DNA of 64,000 bases, from contig NZ_CP025263.1 in NCBI RefSeq assembly GCF_002843605.1, positions 4,307,501 through 4,371,500 of the forward strand, written 5' to 3'. Each line of letters opens with the position of its first letter. Positions within the stretch are counted from its first letter, which is position 1. The position numbers and the translations under genes were made by a program. The notes beneath the pieces were generated by a model. The model had not been told where the DNA came from, ran no database searches, and was given only the letters and a program-made list of their open reading frames with translations. This document shows, piece by piece, positions 29,610 to 38,536 of the stretch. This stretch comes from Pseudomonas sp. S09G 359 (lineage in GTDB: Bacteria; Pseudomonadota; Gammaproteobacteria; Pseudomonadales; Pseudomonadaceae).

Positions 29610-29684
29610 TGGCGGAGCGGACGGGGGTTAGAACCCACACCCCCGGCGTGGCGGCCCATGGATACGTGGGCCAACTGCCGCTCC
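29610..29684 (-). pseudogene. Degenerate tRNA-Asp-like gene
   Basis: On the minus strand 75 nt start with GGAGCGG and end with CCGCTCCGCCA: a perfect seven-pair acceptor stem, G73 and an encoded CCA identical to bacterial tRNA-Asp. The T arm is kept in outline (GTGGGTTCTAACC...CCCGT) and the anticodon-stem remnant GGCCGCCACGCCGG recalls GGCCTGTCACGCCGG of tRNA-Asp, but the loop is a base short and GTC is lost. The D arm is replaced by an unrelated hairpin (GGCCCACGTATCCATGGGCC). It cannot fold as a normal tRNA. It lies between hupB and ppiD, followed by a terminator. Confidence 0.7.
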
Positions 29685-29738
29685 GCTGCCAGGCCAGACC
29701 TAGGTCCGACCCGGGTAGGTAAAGGCTTGGATCGAAGC

Positions 29739-30011
29739 TTAGTTAACGGCTTCTTTCAGGGCTTTACCGGCTTTGAAACCTGGTTTCTTGGCAGCAGCGA
29801 TTTGCAGTGCTTTGCCAGTCTGTGGGTTACGGCCAGTGCGAGCTGGGCGGTCAGTCACAGAGAAAGTACCGAAGCCTACCAGTACCACGGAGTCGCCGGC
29901 CTTCAGAGCGCCAGTGACGGATTCGATTACTGCATCCAGCGCACGGCCAGCAGCAGCTTTCGGGATATCAGCGGATGCGGCGATAGCATCAATCAGTTCC
30001 GACTTGTTCAC
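29739..30011 (-). CDS. hupB: DNA-binding protein HU-beta
   Basis: 90-residue nucleoid protein that bends DNA as a dimer. The whole HU signature is visible: N-terminal [46 protein letters not shown] in the DNA-binding arm, and C-terminal [15 protein letters not shown]. The GTG start at 30011 is preferred because GGGG lies about 9 nt upstream and the length then equals the family. It lies downstream of lon on the same strand, the conserved lon-hupB-ppiD order. Confidence 0.96.
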   Translation of the reverse strand: MNKSELIDAIAASADIPKAAAGRALDAVIESVTGALKAGDSVVLVGFGTFSVTDRPARTGRNPQTGKALQIAAAKKPGFKAGKALKEAVN

Positions 30012-30159
30012 TCTAAGTCCCCTTATATATCTATTGAGTATGATTCTAAGTTTTTTGGTAAAAGCAAAAACCAGTGCTGAATGGCCTACAGACACTTAAG
30101 AGCCGCTTTATAACAAGGGCTCTAAAAAGCTGTCAAGGAAGCCCCCAGGCTTTAACACA

Positions 30160-32556
30160 TTAATGCGTGCTAATTCTTTCCTTGGAATCAGACTCGCGTT
30201 TTTCGTCCTTGGCGACTATCTCCGGAGCCACATCCGGCAAGGGCTCCGGCGCGTATTGCAGCGCAATTTGCAGGACCTCGTCAATCCATTTAACCGGTTT
30301 AATCTGAAGATCTTGCTTGATATTGTCAGGAATTTCCTTCAAGTCGCGAACATTCTCTTCGGGAATGATCACGGTCTTGATGCCACCACGGTGTGCGGCC
30401 AACAATTTCTCTTTCAACCCACCGATGGCCAATACCTGGCCACGCAGGGTGATTTCACCGGTCATGGCCACATCGGCGCGCACCGGAATGCCGGTCAGTG
30501 CCGAGACCAGGGCCGTGCACATGCCTACGCCTGCGCTAGGGCCGTCTTTCGGGGTCGCCCCTTCCGGCATGTGGATGTGGGTGTCGTGCTTCTCGTGGAA
30601 GTCCAGGGGGATCCCCAGGCTCTTGGCGCGACTGCGCACCACGGTCTGCGCGGCGGTGATGGATTCGACCATCACATCACCCAGGGAACCGGTCTTGATC
30701 AGTTGGCCTTTACCTGGAATCACGGCGGCTTCGATGGTCAGCAATTCGCCACCCACTTGGGTCCAGGCCAGGCCAGTCACCTGCCCTACCTGATCCTGCT
30801 GCTCAGCCAGGCCGTAGCGGAATTTCTTCACGCCCAGGAAGTGCTCCAGGGAGTCGGCAACCACCTTCACCGAGAAGCGTTTTTCCAGCGCATGCTCCTT
30901 CACCGCCTTGCGGCAGATCTTCGCAATCTGGCGCTCAAGGCCCCGTACACCGGCCTCGCGGGTGTAGTAACGGACGATGTCGCGGATCGCCTCGACCTCG
31001 AACTCGATCTCGCCTTTTTTCAGGCCGTTGGCCGAAATCTGCTTGGGCGCGAGGTATTTGACGGCGATGTTGATTTTCTCGTCTTCGGTGTAACCCGGCA
31101 GACGAATCACCTCCATCCGGTCCAGCAAGGCTGGCGGAATGTTCATGGAGTTGGAGGTGCACAGGAACATTACGTCGGACAGGTCGTAGTCGACTTCCAG
31201 GTAATGGTCGTTGAAATTGTGGTTCTGCTCAGGGTCGAGCACTTCGAGCAACGCCGAGGCCGGATCGCCACGCATGTCGCTGCCCATTTTGTCGATTTCA
31301 TCAAGCAGGAACAGCGGGTTGCGTACGCCCACCTTTGTCATCTTTTGAATCAATCTTCCTGGCATCGAACCGATGTAAGTCCGGCGATGGCCACGGATTT
31401 CCGCTTCATCACGCACACCGCCGAGGGCCATGCGCACGAATTTACGGTTGGTGGCATTGGCGATGGACTCGGCCAGGGAGGTTTTACCCACACCAGGCGG
31501 ACCGACCAGGCACAACACCGGGCCACGAATCTTCTTCACGCGCTTTTGCACGGCGAGGTATTCGAGGATGCGTTCTTTGACTTCTTCGAGGCCGTAGTGG
31601 TCGGCGTCCAGGATATCCTCGGCACGCGCCAGGTCCAGGCGCACCTTGGTCTGGGCCTTCCACGGCACCTGCACCAGCCAGTCGATGTATGAACGCACCA
31701 CAGTGGCTTCGGCCGACATCGGCGACATTTGCTTGAGCTTGTTCAGCTCGGCATTGGCCTTGGTCAGAGCGTCTTTCGGCAGGCCGGCGGCATCGATGCG
31801 CTTTTTCAGCTCTTCGATTTCGTTGTGGCCTTCCTCGCTGTCGCCGAGCTCCTTCTGAATGGCCTTCATCTGCTCATTCAGGTAGTACTCGCGCTGGCTG
31901 CGCTCCATTTGTTTTTTCACGCGACCGCGGATGCGCTTTTCAACCTGCAGCAGGTCTATTTCGGCATCCAGCAACGCCAGCACGTGTTCAACACGGGTCG
32001 ACAGGTCGATGATTTCGAGGATGTCTTGCTTCTGTTCGATTTTCAGCGCCATGTGCGCGGCCATGGTGTCGACCAGGCGGCTTGGCTCATCGATGCTGTT
32101 AAGCGAAGACAGGACTTCAGCCGGGACTTTCTTGCCCAACTGCACATACTGCTCGAATTGCGAGAGCAGGCTGCGTACAAAAACTTCGGATTCGCGCTCA
32201 GGGGCTTCGACTTCGTCGATCAGCGCCACTTCGGCGCGCAGGTGGCCGTCCACCTCCATGAAGCGCTCGACCGCGCCGCGCTGTTCGCCTTCCACCAGCA
32301 CCTTGACGGTGCCATCGGGCAGCTTGAGCAATTGCAGGACGGTGGCAATGGTACCAACGCGATACAGGGCGTCTTCGCCTGGATCATCATCAGCAGGATT
32401 CTTCTGGGCCAACAGCAGGATCTGCTTGTCGCCCGTCATCGCGGCCTCGAGGGCTTCGATAGACTTCTCGCGCCCCACGAACAGCGGGATAACCATGTGC
32501 GGATAGACGACGACATCACGCAACGGCAGGAGAGGCAATTCGATGGTTGTCTTCAT
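30160..32556 (-). CDS. lon: ATP-dependent Lon protease
   Basis: Cytoplasmic AAA+ serine protease (798 residues) that removes misfolded and regulatory proteins. N-terminal LON domain (ELPLLPLRDVVVYPHMVIPLFVGREKS), coiled middle part, Walker A GPPGVGKTS, Walker B PLFLLDEIDK, and the protease domain with catalytic serine in DGPSAGVGM and lysine in GGLKEKLLAAHRGG. ATG 32556 has GAGG at the proper distance; the longer frame to 32631 adds a non-homologous hydrophobic start. A heat-shock-type promoter candidate lies 42 to 70 bp upstream. Confidence 0.97.
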   Translation of the reverse strand: MKTTIELPLLPLRDVVVYPHMVIPLFVGREKSIEALEAAMTGDKQILLLAQKNPADDDPGEDALYRVGTIATVLQLLKLPDGTVKVLVEGEQRGAVERFMEVDGHLRAEVALIDEVEAPERESEVFVRSLLSQFEQYVQLGKKVPAEVLSSLNSIDEPSRLVDTMAAHMALKIEQKQDILEIIDLSTRVEHVLALLDAEIDLLQVEKRIRGRVKKQMERSQREYYLNEQMKAIQKELGDSEEGHNEIEELKKRIDAAGLPKDALTKANAELNKLKQMSPMSAEATVVRSYIDWLVQVPWKAQTKVRLDLARAEDILDADHYGLEEVKERILEYLAVQKRVKKIRGPVLCLVGPPGVGKTSLAESIANATNRKFVRMALGGVRDEAEIRGHRRTYIGSMPGRLIQKMTKVGVRNPLFLLDEIDKMGSDMRGDPASALLEVLDPEQNHNFNDHYLEVDYDLSDVMFLCTSNSMNIPPALLDRMEVIRLPGYTEDEKINIAVKYLAPKQISANGLKKGEIEFEVEAIRDIVRYYTREAGVRGLERQIAKICRKAVKEHALEKRFSVKVVADSLEHFLGVKKFRYGLAEQQDQVGQVTGLAWTQVGGELLTIEAAVIPGKGQLIKTGSLGDVMVESITAAQTVVRSRAKSLGIPLDFHEKHDTHIHMPEGATPKDGPSAGVGMCTALVSALTGIPVRADVAMTGEITLRGQVLAIGGLKEKLLAAHRGGIKTVIIPEENVRDLKEIPDNIKQDLQIKPVKWIDEVLQIALQYAPEPLPDVAPEIVAKDEKRESDSKERISTH

Positions 32557-32597
32557 GATTTCGCCTCTATGACAGTTGAAAAGTAAGCTTGAAACCA

Positions 32598-32626
32598 AGA
32601 TGGGGGCTACGTGTAAAAAAAACAAG
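32598..32626 (-). promoter_or_regulatory. Candidate sigma-32 promoter of lon
   Basis: On the minus strand CTTGTTT (32620-32626), a 14-bp spacer and CCCCATCT (32598-32605). The heat-shock consensus is CTTGAAA, 13-15 bp, CCCCATNT. The -10 is an excellent fit and the -35 is partial. Confidence 0.5.
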
Positions 32627-32664
32627 CTCAATGCCAGCAGTTACACGTAGTAAAAATCTTCATG

Positions 32665-32699
32665 AAAAACAAAGGGGCCCCGAAAGGCCCCTTGTTTGT
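32665..32699 (-). terminator. Terminator between clpX and lon
   Basis: AAAGGGGCC / GGCCCCTTT stem followed on the minus strand by a T-run (TTTGTTTTTC). It separates clpX transcription from lon. Confidence 0.87.
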
Positions 32700-32717
32700 A
32701 CCGAAACTGCGAAACGC

Positions 32718-34001
32718 TTACGCGTCTGGCGCAGCCTTGGCAGCCGGCTCACTGTTTTCGTAGATATACAGTGGCTTGGACTTACCTTCTATAACGCTTT
32801 CGTCGATCACCACTTTACTCACCTCGGACTGCGAGGGAATTTCGTACATGGTGTCGAGCAATACACCTTCGAGAATCGAACGCAGGCCACGTGCACCGGT
32901 CTTGCGCTCCAGTGCCCGTTTGGCCACCGATTTGAGTGCGTCGGTACGGAACTCGAGGTCTACACCTTCCATTTCGAACAGCTTGGCATATTGCTTGGTC
33001 AGGGCGTTTTTCGGCTCGGTGAGGATCTGAATCAGCGCAGCCTCATCCAGCTCGTCCAGCGTGGCCAGGACCGGCAGACGGCCAACGAATTCCGGGATCA
33101 GACCGAACTTGACCAAATCGTCAGGCTCGACTTCACGCAGGGACTCGCCCACCTTCTTGCCTTCTTCCTTGCTGCGCACTTCCGCACCGAAACCAATGCC
33201 GCCACGGGTCGAACGCTGCTGGATAACCTTTTCCAGACCGGAGAACGCACCACCACAGATAAACAGGATGTTACGCGTATCAACCTGAAGGAATTCCTGC
33301 TGCGGGTGCTTGCGGCCGCCTTGTGGCGGTACGGAAGCAACCGTGCCTTCGATCAGTTTCAACAGGGCCTGCTGCACGCCTTCACCGGAAACGTCCCGGG
33401 TGATAGACGGGTTGTCGGACTTGCGCGAGATCTTGTCGATTTCATCGATGTAGACAATACCCATCTGGGCCTTCTCTACGTCGTAATCGCACTTTTGCAG
33501 CAGTTTCTGAATGATGTTCTCGACGTCTTCACCTACGTAGCCAGCCTCGGTGAGGGTGGTGGCGTCGGCGATGGTGAAGGGAACGTTCAGCAGGCGAGCG
33601 AGGGTTTCTGCAAGCAGGGTTTTACCCGAGCCTGTAGGACCGATCAGCAAGATGTTGCTCTTGCCAAGCTCAACTTCGTCGCCTTTCTTGTCACGCTGGT
33701 TCAGGCGCTTGTAGTGGTTGTACACCGCTACGGCCAAAACCTTCTTTGCACGCTCTTGACCGATGACGTATTGATCAAGGATGCCGCTGATTTCTTTAGG
33801 CGAAGGCAATTTATGCGCGCTGCTTTCGGCCTGGGCTTCCTGCACCTCCTCACGGATGATGTCATTGCACAGGTCGACGCACTCGTCGCAGATAAAGACC
33901 GAGGGGCCGGCAATCAATTTGCGTACTTCATGCTGGCTTTTGCCACAGAAGGAGCAATAGAGCAGCTTGCCGTTGTCCTCGCCGTTGCGGGTGTCAGTCA
34001 T
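32718..34001 (-). CDS. clpX: ATP-dependent protease ATPase subunit ClpX
   Basis: Unfoldase partner of ClpP (427 residues). N-terminal zinc domain with four cysteines ([12 protein letters not shown] ... [10 protein letters not shown]), Walker [20 protein letters not shown], Walker [10 protein letters not shown], the pore and sensor motifs downstream ([11 protein letters not shown]). The IGF-type ClpP-contacting loop region is present ([10 protein letters not shown]). ATG 34001 gives the family length. It lies 112 bp after clpP, with two small hairpins (GCGGGCTT...AAGCCCGC and GGTCGG...CCGACC) in the gap. Confidence 0.97.
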   Translation of the reverse strand: MTDTRNGEDNGKLLYCSFCGKSQHEVRKLIAGPSVFICDECVDLCNDIIREEVQEAQAESSAHKLPSPKEISGILDQYVIGQERAKKVLAVAVYNHYKRLNQRDKKGDEVELGKSNILLIGPTGSGKTLLAETLARLLNVPFTIADATTLTEAGYVGEDVENIIQKLLQKCDYDVEKAQMGIVYIDEIDKISRKSDNPSITRDVSGEGVQQALLKLIEGTVASVPPQGGRKHPQQEFLQVDTRNILFICGGAFSGLEKVIQQRSTRGGIGFGAEVRSKEEGKKVGESLREVEPDDLVKFGLIPEFVGRLPVLATLDELDEAALIQILTEPKNALTKQYAKLFEMEGVDLEFRTDALKSVAKRALERKTGARGLRSILEGVLLDTMYEIPSQSEVSKVVIDESVIEGKSKPLYIYENSEPAAKAAPDA

Positions 34002-34113
34002 TCGTTCGATCCAAATCCGATAGGCTTGCAACACAAGATGAAGGCTTATGCGGGCTTTTTCAAGCCCGCCAGTGGTCGGACATGCCGACCAGCCCTATTT
34101 TGAGCGGCTTAGA

Positions 34114-34749
34114 TTAAGCGGGGCGCTTGTCGATCACTGCGTCGATCAGGCCGTAGGCCTTCGCAGCTTCCGCACTCATGAAGTTGTCGCGGTTGGTATC
34201 GCGCTCGATTTCTTCCAGGGTGTGCCCGCTGTGCTTGGCCATCAATGTATTGAGGCGTTCGCGAATAAACAGGATTTCCTTGGCGTGGATTTCGATGTCC
34301 GAGGCCTGGCCCTGGAAACCGCCCAGCGGCTGGTGAATCATCACGCGCGAGTTAGGCAGGCAATAACGCTTGCCTTCGGCACCGGCGGTCAGCAGGAACG
34401 CACCCATGCTGCAAGCCTGGCCAATGCAGGTGGTCGACACGTTCGGCTTGATGAACTGCATGGTGTCGTAGATCGACATACCTGCCGTTACCGAGCCGCC
34501 CGGGGAGTTGATGTAGAGATGGATGTCCTTGTCCGGGTTTTCCGCTTCAAGGAACAGCAGCTGCGCACAGATCAGGTTGGCCATGTAGTCCTCTACCGGG
34601 CCCACCAGAAAGATCACTCGCTCCTTTAGCAGGCGCGAGTAGATGTCGTAGGCGCGTTCGCCACGAGCGGACTGCTCGACAACCATCGGGACCAGGCCGC
34701 CTGCGGCCTGGATATCAGAGTTCTGCTGAATATAGGAATTACGGAACAT
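34114..34749 (-). CDS. clpP: ATP-dependent Clp protease proteolytic subunit ClpP
   Basis: 211-residue serine peptidase forming the tetradecameric barrel used by ClpX and ClpA. Catalytic serine in [11 protein letters not shown], histidine in [10 protein letters not shown], and the acidic residue later in the handle region ([14 protein letters not shown]). The N-terminal part contains the short propeptide and [22 protein letters not shown]. Order tig-clpP-clpX-lon is the conserved proteobacterial arrangement. Confidence 0.97.
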   Translation of the reverse strand: MFRNSYIQQNSDIQAAGGLVPMVVEQSARGERAYDIYSRLLKERVIFLVGPVEDYMANLICAQLLFLEAENPDKDIHLYINSPGGSVTAGMSIYDTMQFIKPNVSTTCIGQACSMGAFLLTAGAEGKRYCLPNSRVMIHQPLGGFQGQASDIEIHAKEILFIRERLNTLMAKHSGHTLEEIERDTNRDNFMSAEAAKAYGLIDAVIDKRPA

Positions 34750-34787
34750 GCTCTGCAGTTACTCCCAAATAGTCATGTCTTGAAAAC

Positions 34788-34815
34788 GCATAAGCCAGCG
34801 CGAGGCTGGCTTATG
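34788..34815 (-). terminator. Hairpin between tig and clpP
   Basis: Perfect inverted repeat CATAAGCCAGC / GCTGGCTTATG with a short loop; on the minus strand it is followed by CGTTTTC. It probably attenuates tig transcripts before clpP. Confidence 0.78.
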
Positions 34816-34840
34816 GTTGAATTTCCAACGAGTTGGACAA

Positions 34841-36151
34841 TCAGTCGGCTTGTGCTGCTTCCGCCGGCTTGACTGCTTCTTCGTAAGAGACCGCTTTATC
34901 GGTCACCTTAGCCTTCTGCAGAACAGTATCCACAACTTGTTCTTCCAGCACAACCGAACGTACTTCGTTCAGCTGTTGGTCGTTCTTGTAGTACCAAGCC
35001 ACGACCTGCTCAGGCTCCTGGTAGGCCGAAGCCATTTCCTGGATCATTTCGCGAACGCGGTCTTCGTCAGGCTTGAGGTCGAACTGCTTGACCACTTCAG
35101 CCACGATCAGGCCCAGCACGACGCGGCGCTTGGCTTGCTCTTCGAACAGCTCGGCCGGCAGTTGGTCAGGCTTGATGTTGCCACCAAACTGCTGAACAGC
35201 TTGAACGCGCAGGCGATCCACTTCGTTGGACAGCAGAGCCTTAGGCACTTCGATCGGGTTGGAGGCCAGCAGACCGTCCATAACCTGGTTCTTGACCTTG
35301 GACTTGATGGCCTGACGCAGCTCGCGCTCCATGTTCTTGCGAACTTCGGTGCGGAAGCCTTCGATGCCGGTTTCCTTGATGCCGAATTGAGCGAAGAACT
35401 CTTCGTTCAGCTCTGGCAGCTTAGGCTCGGAGACGCTGTTGACTGTCACGGTGAACTCGGCGGCTTTGCCAGCCAGGTCCAGGTTCTGATAGTCAGCAGG
35501 GAAAGTCAGGCTCAGAACGCGTTCTTCACCGGCTTTGGCGCCAACCAGGCCGTCTTCGAAGCCCGGGATCATGCGGTTGGAACCCAGCACCAGCTGAGTG
35601 CCCTTGGCGGAGCCGCCAGCGAACACTTCGCCGTCAACCTTGCCGACGAAATCGATGTTCAGCTGGTCTTCGTTCTGGGCGGCACGGTCGGCCACTTCGA
35701 AACGGGTGTTTTGCTTGCGCAGGATTTCCAGCATGTTGTCCAGGTCGGCATCAGCAACTTCAGCGCTCAGACGCTCGATTTCGATACCTTCAAAACCAGC
35801 AACCGTGAACTCCGGGAACACTTCGAATACGGCTACGTATTCCAGGTCCTTGCCAGCTTCCAGGGACTTAGGCTCGATCGAAGGCGAGCCAGCCGGGTTC
35901 AGCTTTTGCTCGACAACAGCTTCATAGAAAGAAGCCTGGATCACGTCGCCTACAGCTTCCTGACGCGCATCAGCACCAAAACGGCGCTTGATTTCGCTCA
36001 TTGGCACTTTGCCTGGACGGAAACCAGCGATCTTGGCTTTTTGGGCGGTCTGCTGCAGACGCTTGTTGACCGCAGTCTCGATACGCTCTGCCGGCACGGT
36101 GATGCTCAGGCGGCGCTCGAGAGCAGTAGTATTTTCAACAGAAACTTGCAT
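34841..36151 (-). CDS. tig: Trigger factor
   Basis: Ribosome-bound chaperone and prolyl isomerase of 436 residues. N-terminal ribosome-binding domain with the signature [17 protein letters not shown], a FKBP-like PPIase domain (about 150-245, [28 protein letters not shown]) and the helical C-terminal chaperone domain. ATG 36151 (MQVSVENTT) has GAGGAAT at the proper distance. It is the first gene of the tig-clpP-clpX series. Confidence 0.96.
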   Translation of the reverse strand: MQVSVENTTALERRLSITVPAERIETAVNKRLQQTAQKAKIAGFRPGKVPMSEIKRRFGADARQEAVGDVIQASFYEAVVEQKLNPAGSPSIEPKSLEAGKDLEYVAVFEVFPEFTVAGFEGIEIERLSAEVADADLDNMLEILRKQNTRFEVADRAAQNEDQLNIDFVGKVDGEVFAGGSAKGTQLVLGSNRMIPGFEDGLVGAKAGEERVLSLTFPADYQNLDLAGKAAEFTVTVNSVSEPKLPELNEEFFAQFGIKETGIEGFRTEVRKNMERELRQAIKSKVKNQVMDGLLASNPIEVPKALLSNEVDRLRVQAVQQFGGNIKPDQLPAELFEEQAKRRVVLGLIVAEVVKQFDLKPDEDRVREMIQEMASAYQEPEQVVAWYYKNDQQLNEVRSVVLEEQVVDTVLQKAKVTDKAVSYEEAVKPAEAAQAD

Positions 36152-36360
36152 GAATATTCCTCGTTGCACAGACGTTAGCCGGCCGTTTCCGACCCCAGAA
36201 TCAAGGGCATGCATTCTAGAGGGTCAAACTCAAGAAGTCACCCTACTGGAAACGGGTAAAAAAACAGCAGGCCATTTATAGGTTCAAGTGCACGCATGCA
36301 CCCTATCCCGTTAGCAAATACAGTTCATCACGCCAAGGCTCTGCGCCAGCCCTTCTATAT

Positions 36361-36483
36361 ATAGAAGAGCTCGCAAGCACAGCCCTGGCCGCCCACCTTG
36401 CGGACAAGGCCGGCGAGTACGGCGGCAGCATCGAGAAACACAAATACGATGAAGCGCCCCACCCTGAACACTCGAAACACTGA
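36361..36483 (+). pseudogene. Coding-like remnant without a start codon
   Basis: The plus frame ending at TGA 36481 reads IEELASTALAAHLADKAGEY and then GGSIEKHKYDEAPHPEHSKH. Its composition (Ala/Glu/Lys/His, no rare residues, G/C-ending codons) looks like real protein, unlike the flanks. No plausible start or ribosome site is upstream. It could be the tail of a lost gene next to the tRNA cluster. Family not recognised. Confidence 0.3.
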
Positions 36484-36488
36484 AACAA

Positions 36489-36524
36489 AAACGGCGCAGT
36501 CCTTTTTCAGGTACTGCGCCGTTA
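36489..36524. terminator. Hairpin terminator-like element
   Basis: AACGGCGCAGT / ACTGCGCCGTT perfect 11-bp stem with a 12-base loop, six bases after the TGA of the coding remnant. It supports the idea that a gene once ended here. Confidence 0.65.
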
Positions 36525-36677
36525 TTCGCTATTAAATAGCTGGACCGACCCGCATATAGCCAAGGATCAGTTCCACACGCTCAAAACCGGCAACGATTCT
36601 AACGCCAAGGCATTGAGAATGCTTGTTTTTTCTTGGCGTCAATGGCCGTCGCATGCCAGGCATTTTCCCGGGGCAAA

Positions 36678-36710
36678 AAAAAGCGCCAGATGATTAATCT
36701 GGCGCTTTTT
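36678..36710 (-). terminator. Terminator of tRNA-His copy 2 / tRNA operon end
   Basis: Perfect 14-bp stem AAAAAGCGCCAGAT / ATCTGGCGCTTTTT with loop GATTA, immediately behind the last tRNA-His on the minus strand. Confidence 0.9.
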
Positions 36711-36716
36711 AAAATA

Positions 36717-36793
36717 TGGGGTGGACGAAGGGGATCGAACCCTCGACAACGGGAGTCACAATCCCGTGCTCTACCAACTGAGCTACGCCCACC
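36717..36793 (-). tRNA. tRNA-His (GTG)
   Basis: Complete cloverleaf on the minus strand, beginning with the extra G(-1): GGTGGGCGTAGCTCAGTTGG, anticodon loop TTGTGAC, T loop GGTTCGATCC, encoded CCA. Identical in sequence to the second tRNA-His at 37011. Confidence 0.96.
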
Positions 36794-36869
36794 ATATTGC
36801 ATTCGCAAGGAACTCAAACATCTTCCTTACTGAACCTCACCTGGCCTGACGACCGGGCAAAGCTTTAAT

Positions 36870-36954
36870 TGGTGCGGATGAAGAGACTCGAACTCTTACG
36901 CCTCGCGGCGCTGGAACCTAAATCCAGTGTGTCTACCAATTCCACCACATCCGC
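36870..36954 (-). tRNA. tRNA-Leu (TAG)
   Basis: 85-nt class II tRNA: acceptor GCGGATG/CATCCGC, anticodon stem-loop CTGGA TTTAGGT TCCAG (anticodon TAG), long variable arm GCGCCGCGAGGCGT, T loop GAGTTCGAGTCTC, encoded CCA. Confidence 0.95.
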
Positions 36955-36972
36955 GCTTGAAGCTCTTAAAGC

Positions 36973-37004
36973 AAAGGCGCCAGATGATTAATCTGGCGCC
37001 TTTT
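36973..37004 (-). terminator. Terminator-like hairpin after tRNA-His copy 1
   Basis: AAAGGCGCCAGAT / ATCTGGCGCCTTTT with the same GATTA loop as the hairpin at 36678. It lies between the first tRNA-His and tRNA-Leu, so it may be a processing or attenuation site. Confidence 0.75.
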
Positions 37005-37010
37005 AAAATA

Positions 37011-37087
37011 TGGGGTGGACGAAGGGGATCGAACCCTCGACAACGGGAGTCACAATCCCGTGCTCTACCAACTGAGCTACGCCCACC
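37011..37087 (-). tRNA. tRNA-His (GTG), duplicate
   Basis: Same 77-nt sequence as the gene at 36717, including G(-1) and CCA. Together with its downstream hairpin it forms a duplicated cassette around the tRNA-Leu gene. Confidence 0.96.
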
Positions 37088-37118
37088 ATATAGCGCTACT
37101 TGTGCCAAAGCTGCCTAA

Positions 37119-37195
37119 TGGCGCACCCGGCAGGACTCGAACCTGCGACCATCCGCTTAGAAGGCGGATGCTCTATCCAGCTGAGCTACGGGCGC
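37119..37195 (-). tRNA. tRNA-Arg (TCT)
   Basis: 77-nt tRNA: GCGCCCGTAGCTCAGCTGG start, anticodon loop CTTCTAA (TCT), T arm GCAGGTTCGAGTCCTGC, encoded CCA. First gene of the tRNA operon. Confidence 0.96.
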
Positions 37196-37313
37196 CTTAT
37201 TAATCTGTACTCTTGGAGGATTACAAACTAAGTGCTTCCAGCCTTGCAGAACAACCATCTATTCTGCTCGACCTTCTTAACCAGTGCTAGGCTGTGCCCG
37301 ACAAGTGCGACGA

Positions 37314-37342
37314 ATATTATAGAGGGTCCTGAAACCCGTCAA
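37314..37342 (-). promoter_or_regulatory. Sigma-70 promoter of the tRNA operon
   Basis: On the minus strand TTGACG (37337-37342), 17-bp spacer, TAATAT (37314-37319), about 120 bp upstream of tRNA-Arg. A near-consensus promoter. Confidence 0.8.
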
Positions 37343-37474
37343 ATCTTTTTTGAAAAAAATTCATTTTATTTAAGGGGTTAGGCCAATTTGCAGACCAAGC
37401 GCCTTTGCCCTCACGCCTTGGCGTGCGAGAATGCGCGCACTTTTCTTCCCCCTCTCGATGGTTAATCACGCGTA

Positions 37475-38329
37475 ATGACTGCACAACTTATCGACGGCAA
37501 ATCAATCGCCGCCAGCCTGCGCCAGCAGATCGCCAAACGAGTCGCCGAGCGTAGCCAGCAAGGCCTGCGCACACCGGGCCTCGCGGTGATCCTGGTCGGC
37601 AGCGATCCTGCCTCTCAGGTTTATGTCTCGCACAAGCGTAAAGACTGTGAAGAGGTCGGCTTTATTTCCAAGGCCTACGACTTACCTTCCGAGACCACCC
37701 AGCAGGCCCTGACCGACCTGATCGACGGCCTCAACGATGACCCGGGCATCGACGGCATCCTGCTGCAACTGCCGCTGCCCGAGCACCTCGATGCCTCCAA
37801 GCTGCTGGAGCGCATCCGCCCGGACAAAGACGTCGACGGCTTCCACCCTTATAACGTCGGCCGCCTGGCCCAGCGCATCCCATTGCTGCGCCCGTGCACG
37901 CCCAAAGGCATCATGACCCTGCTGGAAAGCACCGGTGTCGACCTGTACGGCCTCGACGCCGTGATCGTCGGCGCTTCCAACATCGTCGGCCGCCCGATGG
38001 CCATGGAACTGCTGCTGGCCGGCTGCACCGTGACCGTCACCCACCGTTTCACCAAGGACCTCGCCGGCCACGTCGGCCGCGCTGACCTGGTGGTGGTTGC
38101 CGCCGGCAAGCCGGGGCTGGTCAAAGGTGAGTGGATCAAGGAAGGCGCCATCGTCATCGACGTGGGCATCAACCGCCAGGAAGACGGCAAGCTGGTCGGC
38201 GACGTGGTGTACGAAACCGCCCTGCCCCGTGCCGGCTGGATTACCCCGGTGCCAGGCGGTGTAGGCCCGATGACCCGCGCTTGTCTGCTGGAAAATACCC
38301 TGTACGCCGCAGAAACCCTGCACGCGTAA
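37475..38329 (+). CDS. folD: Bifunctional methylenetetrahydrofolate dehydrogenase/cyclohydrolase FolD
   Basis: Interconverts 5,10-methylene-THF and 10-formyl-THF in one-carbon metabolism. 284 residues, with substrate motif [23 protein letters not shown] (catalytic Lys), [28 protein letters not shown], the NADP site [18 protein letters not shown] and the C-terminal [18 protein letters not shown]. Length and motifs are canonical. It is transcribed away from the tRNA cluster and followed by a clear terminator. Confidence 0.97.
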   Translation: MTAQLIDGKSIAASLRQQIAKRVAERSQQGLRTPGLAVILVGSDPASQVYVSHKRKDCEEVGFISKAYDLPSETTQQALTDLIDGLNDDPGIDGILLQLPLPEHLDASKLLERIRPDKDVDGFHPYNVGRLAQRIPLLRPCTPKGIMTLLESTGVDLYGLDAVIVGASNIVGRPMAMELLLAGCTVTVTHRFTKDLAGHVGRADLVVVAAGKPGLVKGEWIKEGAIVIDVGINRQEDGKLVGDVVYETALPRAGWITPVPGGVGPMTRACLLENTLYAAETLHA

Positions 38330-38343
38330 TAACCAGGCGTACT

Positions 38344-38376
38344 GAAAAAGCCCTGCCTTATCGCAGGGCTTTTTAT
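38344..38376 (+). terminator. Rho-independent terminator of folD
   Basis: AAAAAGCCCTGC / GCAGGGCTTTTT stem with loop CTTATC, 15 bp after the folD stop. Confidence 0.92.
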
Positions 38377-38536
38377 TGCCCGCAATAAACCCGATTTTTT
38401 CTTAGTTTTTAAGCACTTTCGTCTGGTTCTCGAAGAACATTCGACAGTTCTTCGTCCATACTCCTAAAATGTAACGGCATTTATCAAAAAACCGTTCCTG
38501 AACGGTATTTCCTTACTTTTTAGCGAGTTCATCCGC

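Larger units (their letters stand above)
36152..36677. other. Gene-poor region between tig and the tRNA cluster
   Basis: Over 500 bp. It must hold the tig promoter (minus strand). I see one coding-like remnant (36361-36483) followed by a strong hairpin, and otherwise nothing I can name. Confidence 0.5.

Noticed and set aside
29610..29684. Functional tRNA on the plus or minus strand
   Set aside because: The D arm and a seven-base anticodon loop cannot be formed, so a relic is the better reading.
37196..37474. Folate-type (THF) riboswitch before folD
   Set aside because: The region shows the tRNA promoter and an A/T-rich tract, but no conserved aptamer pairing that I could recognise.
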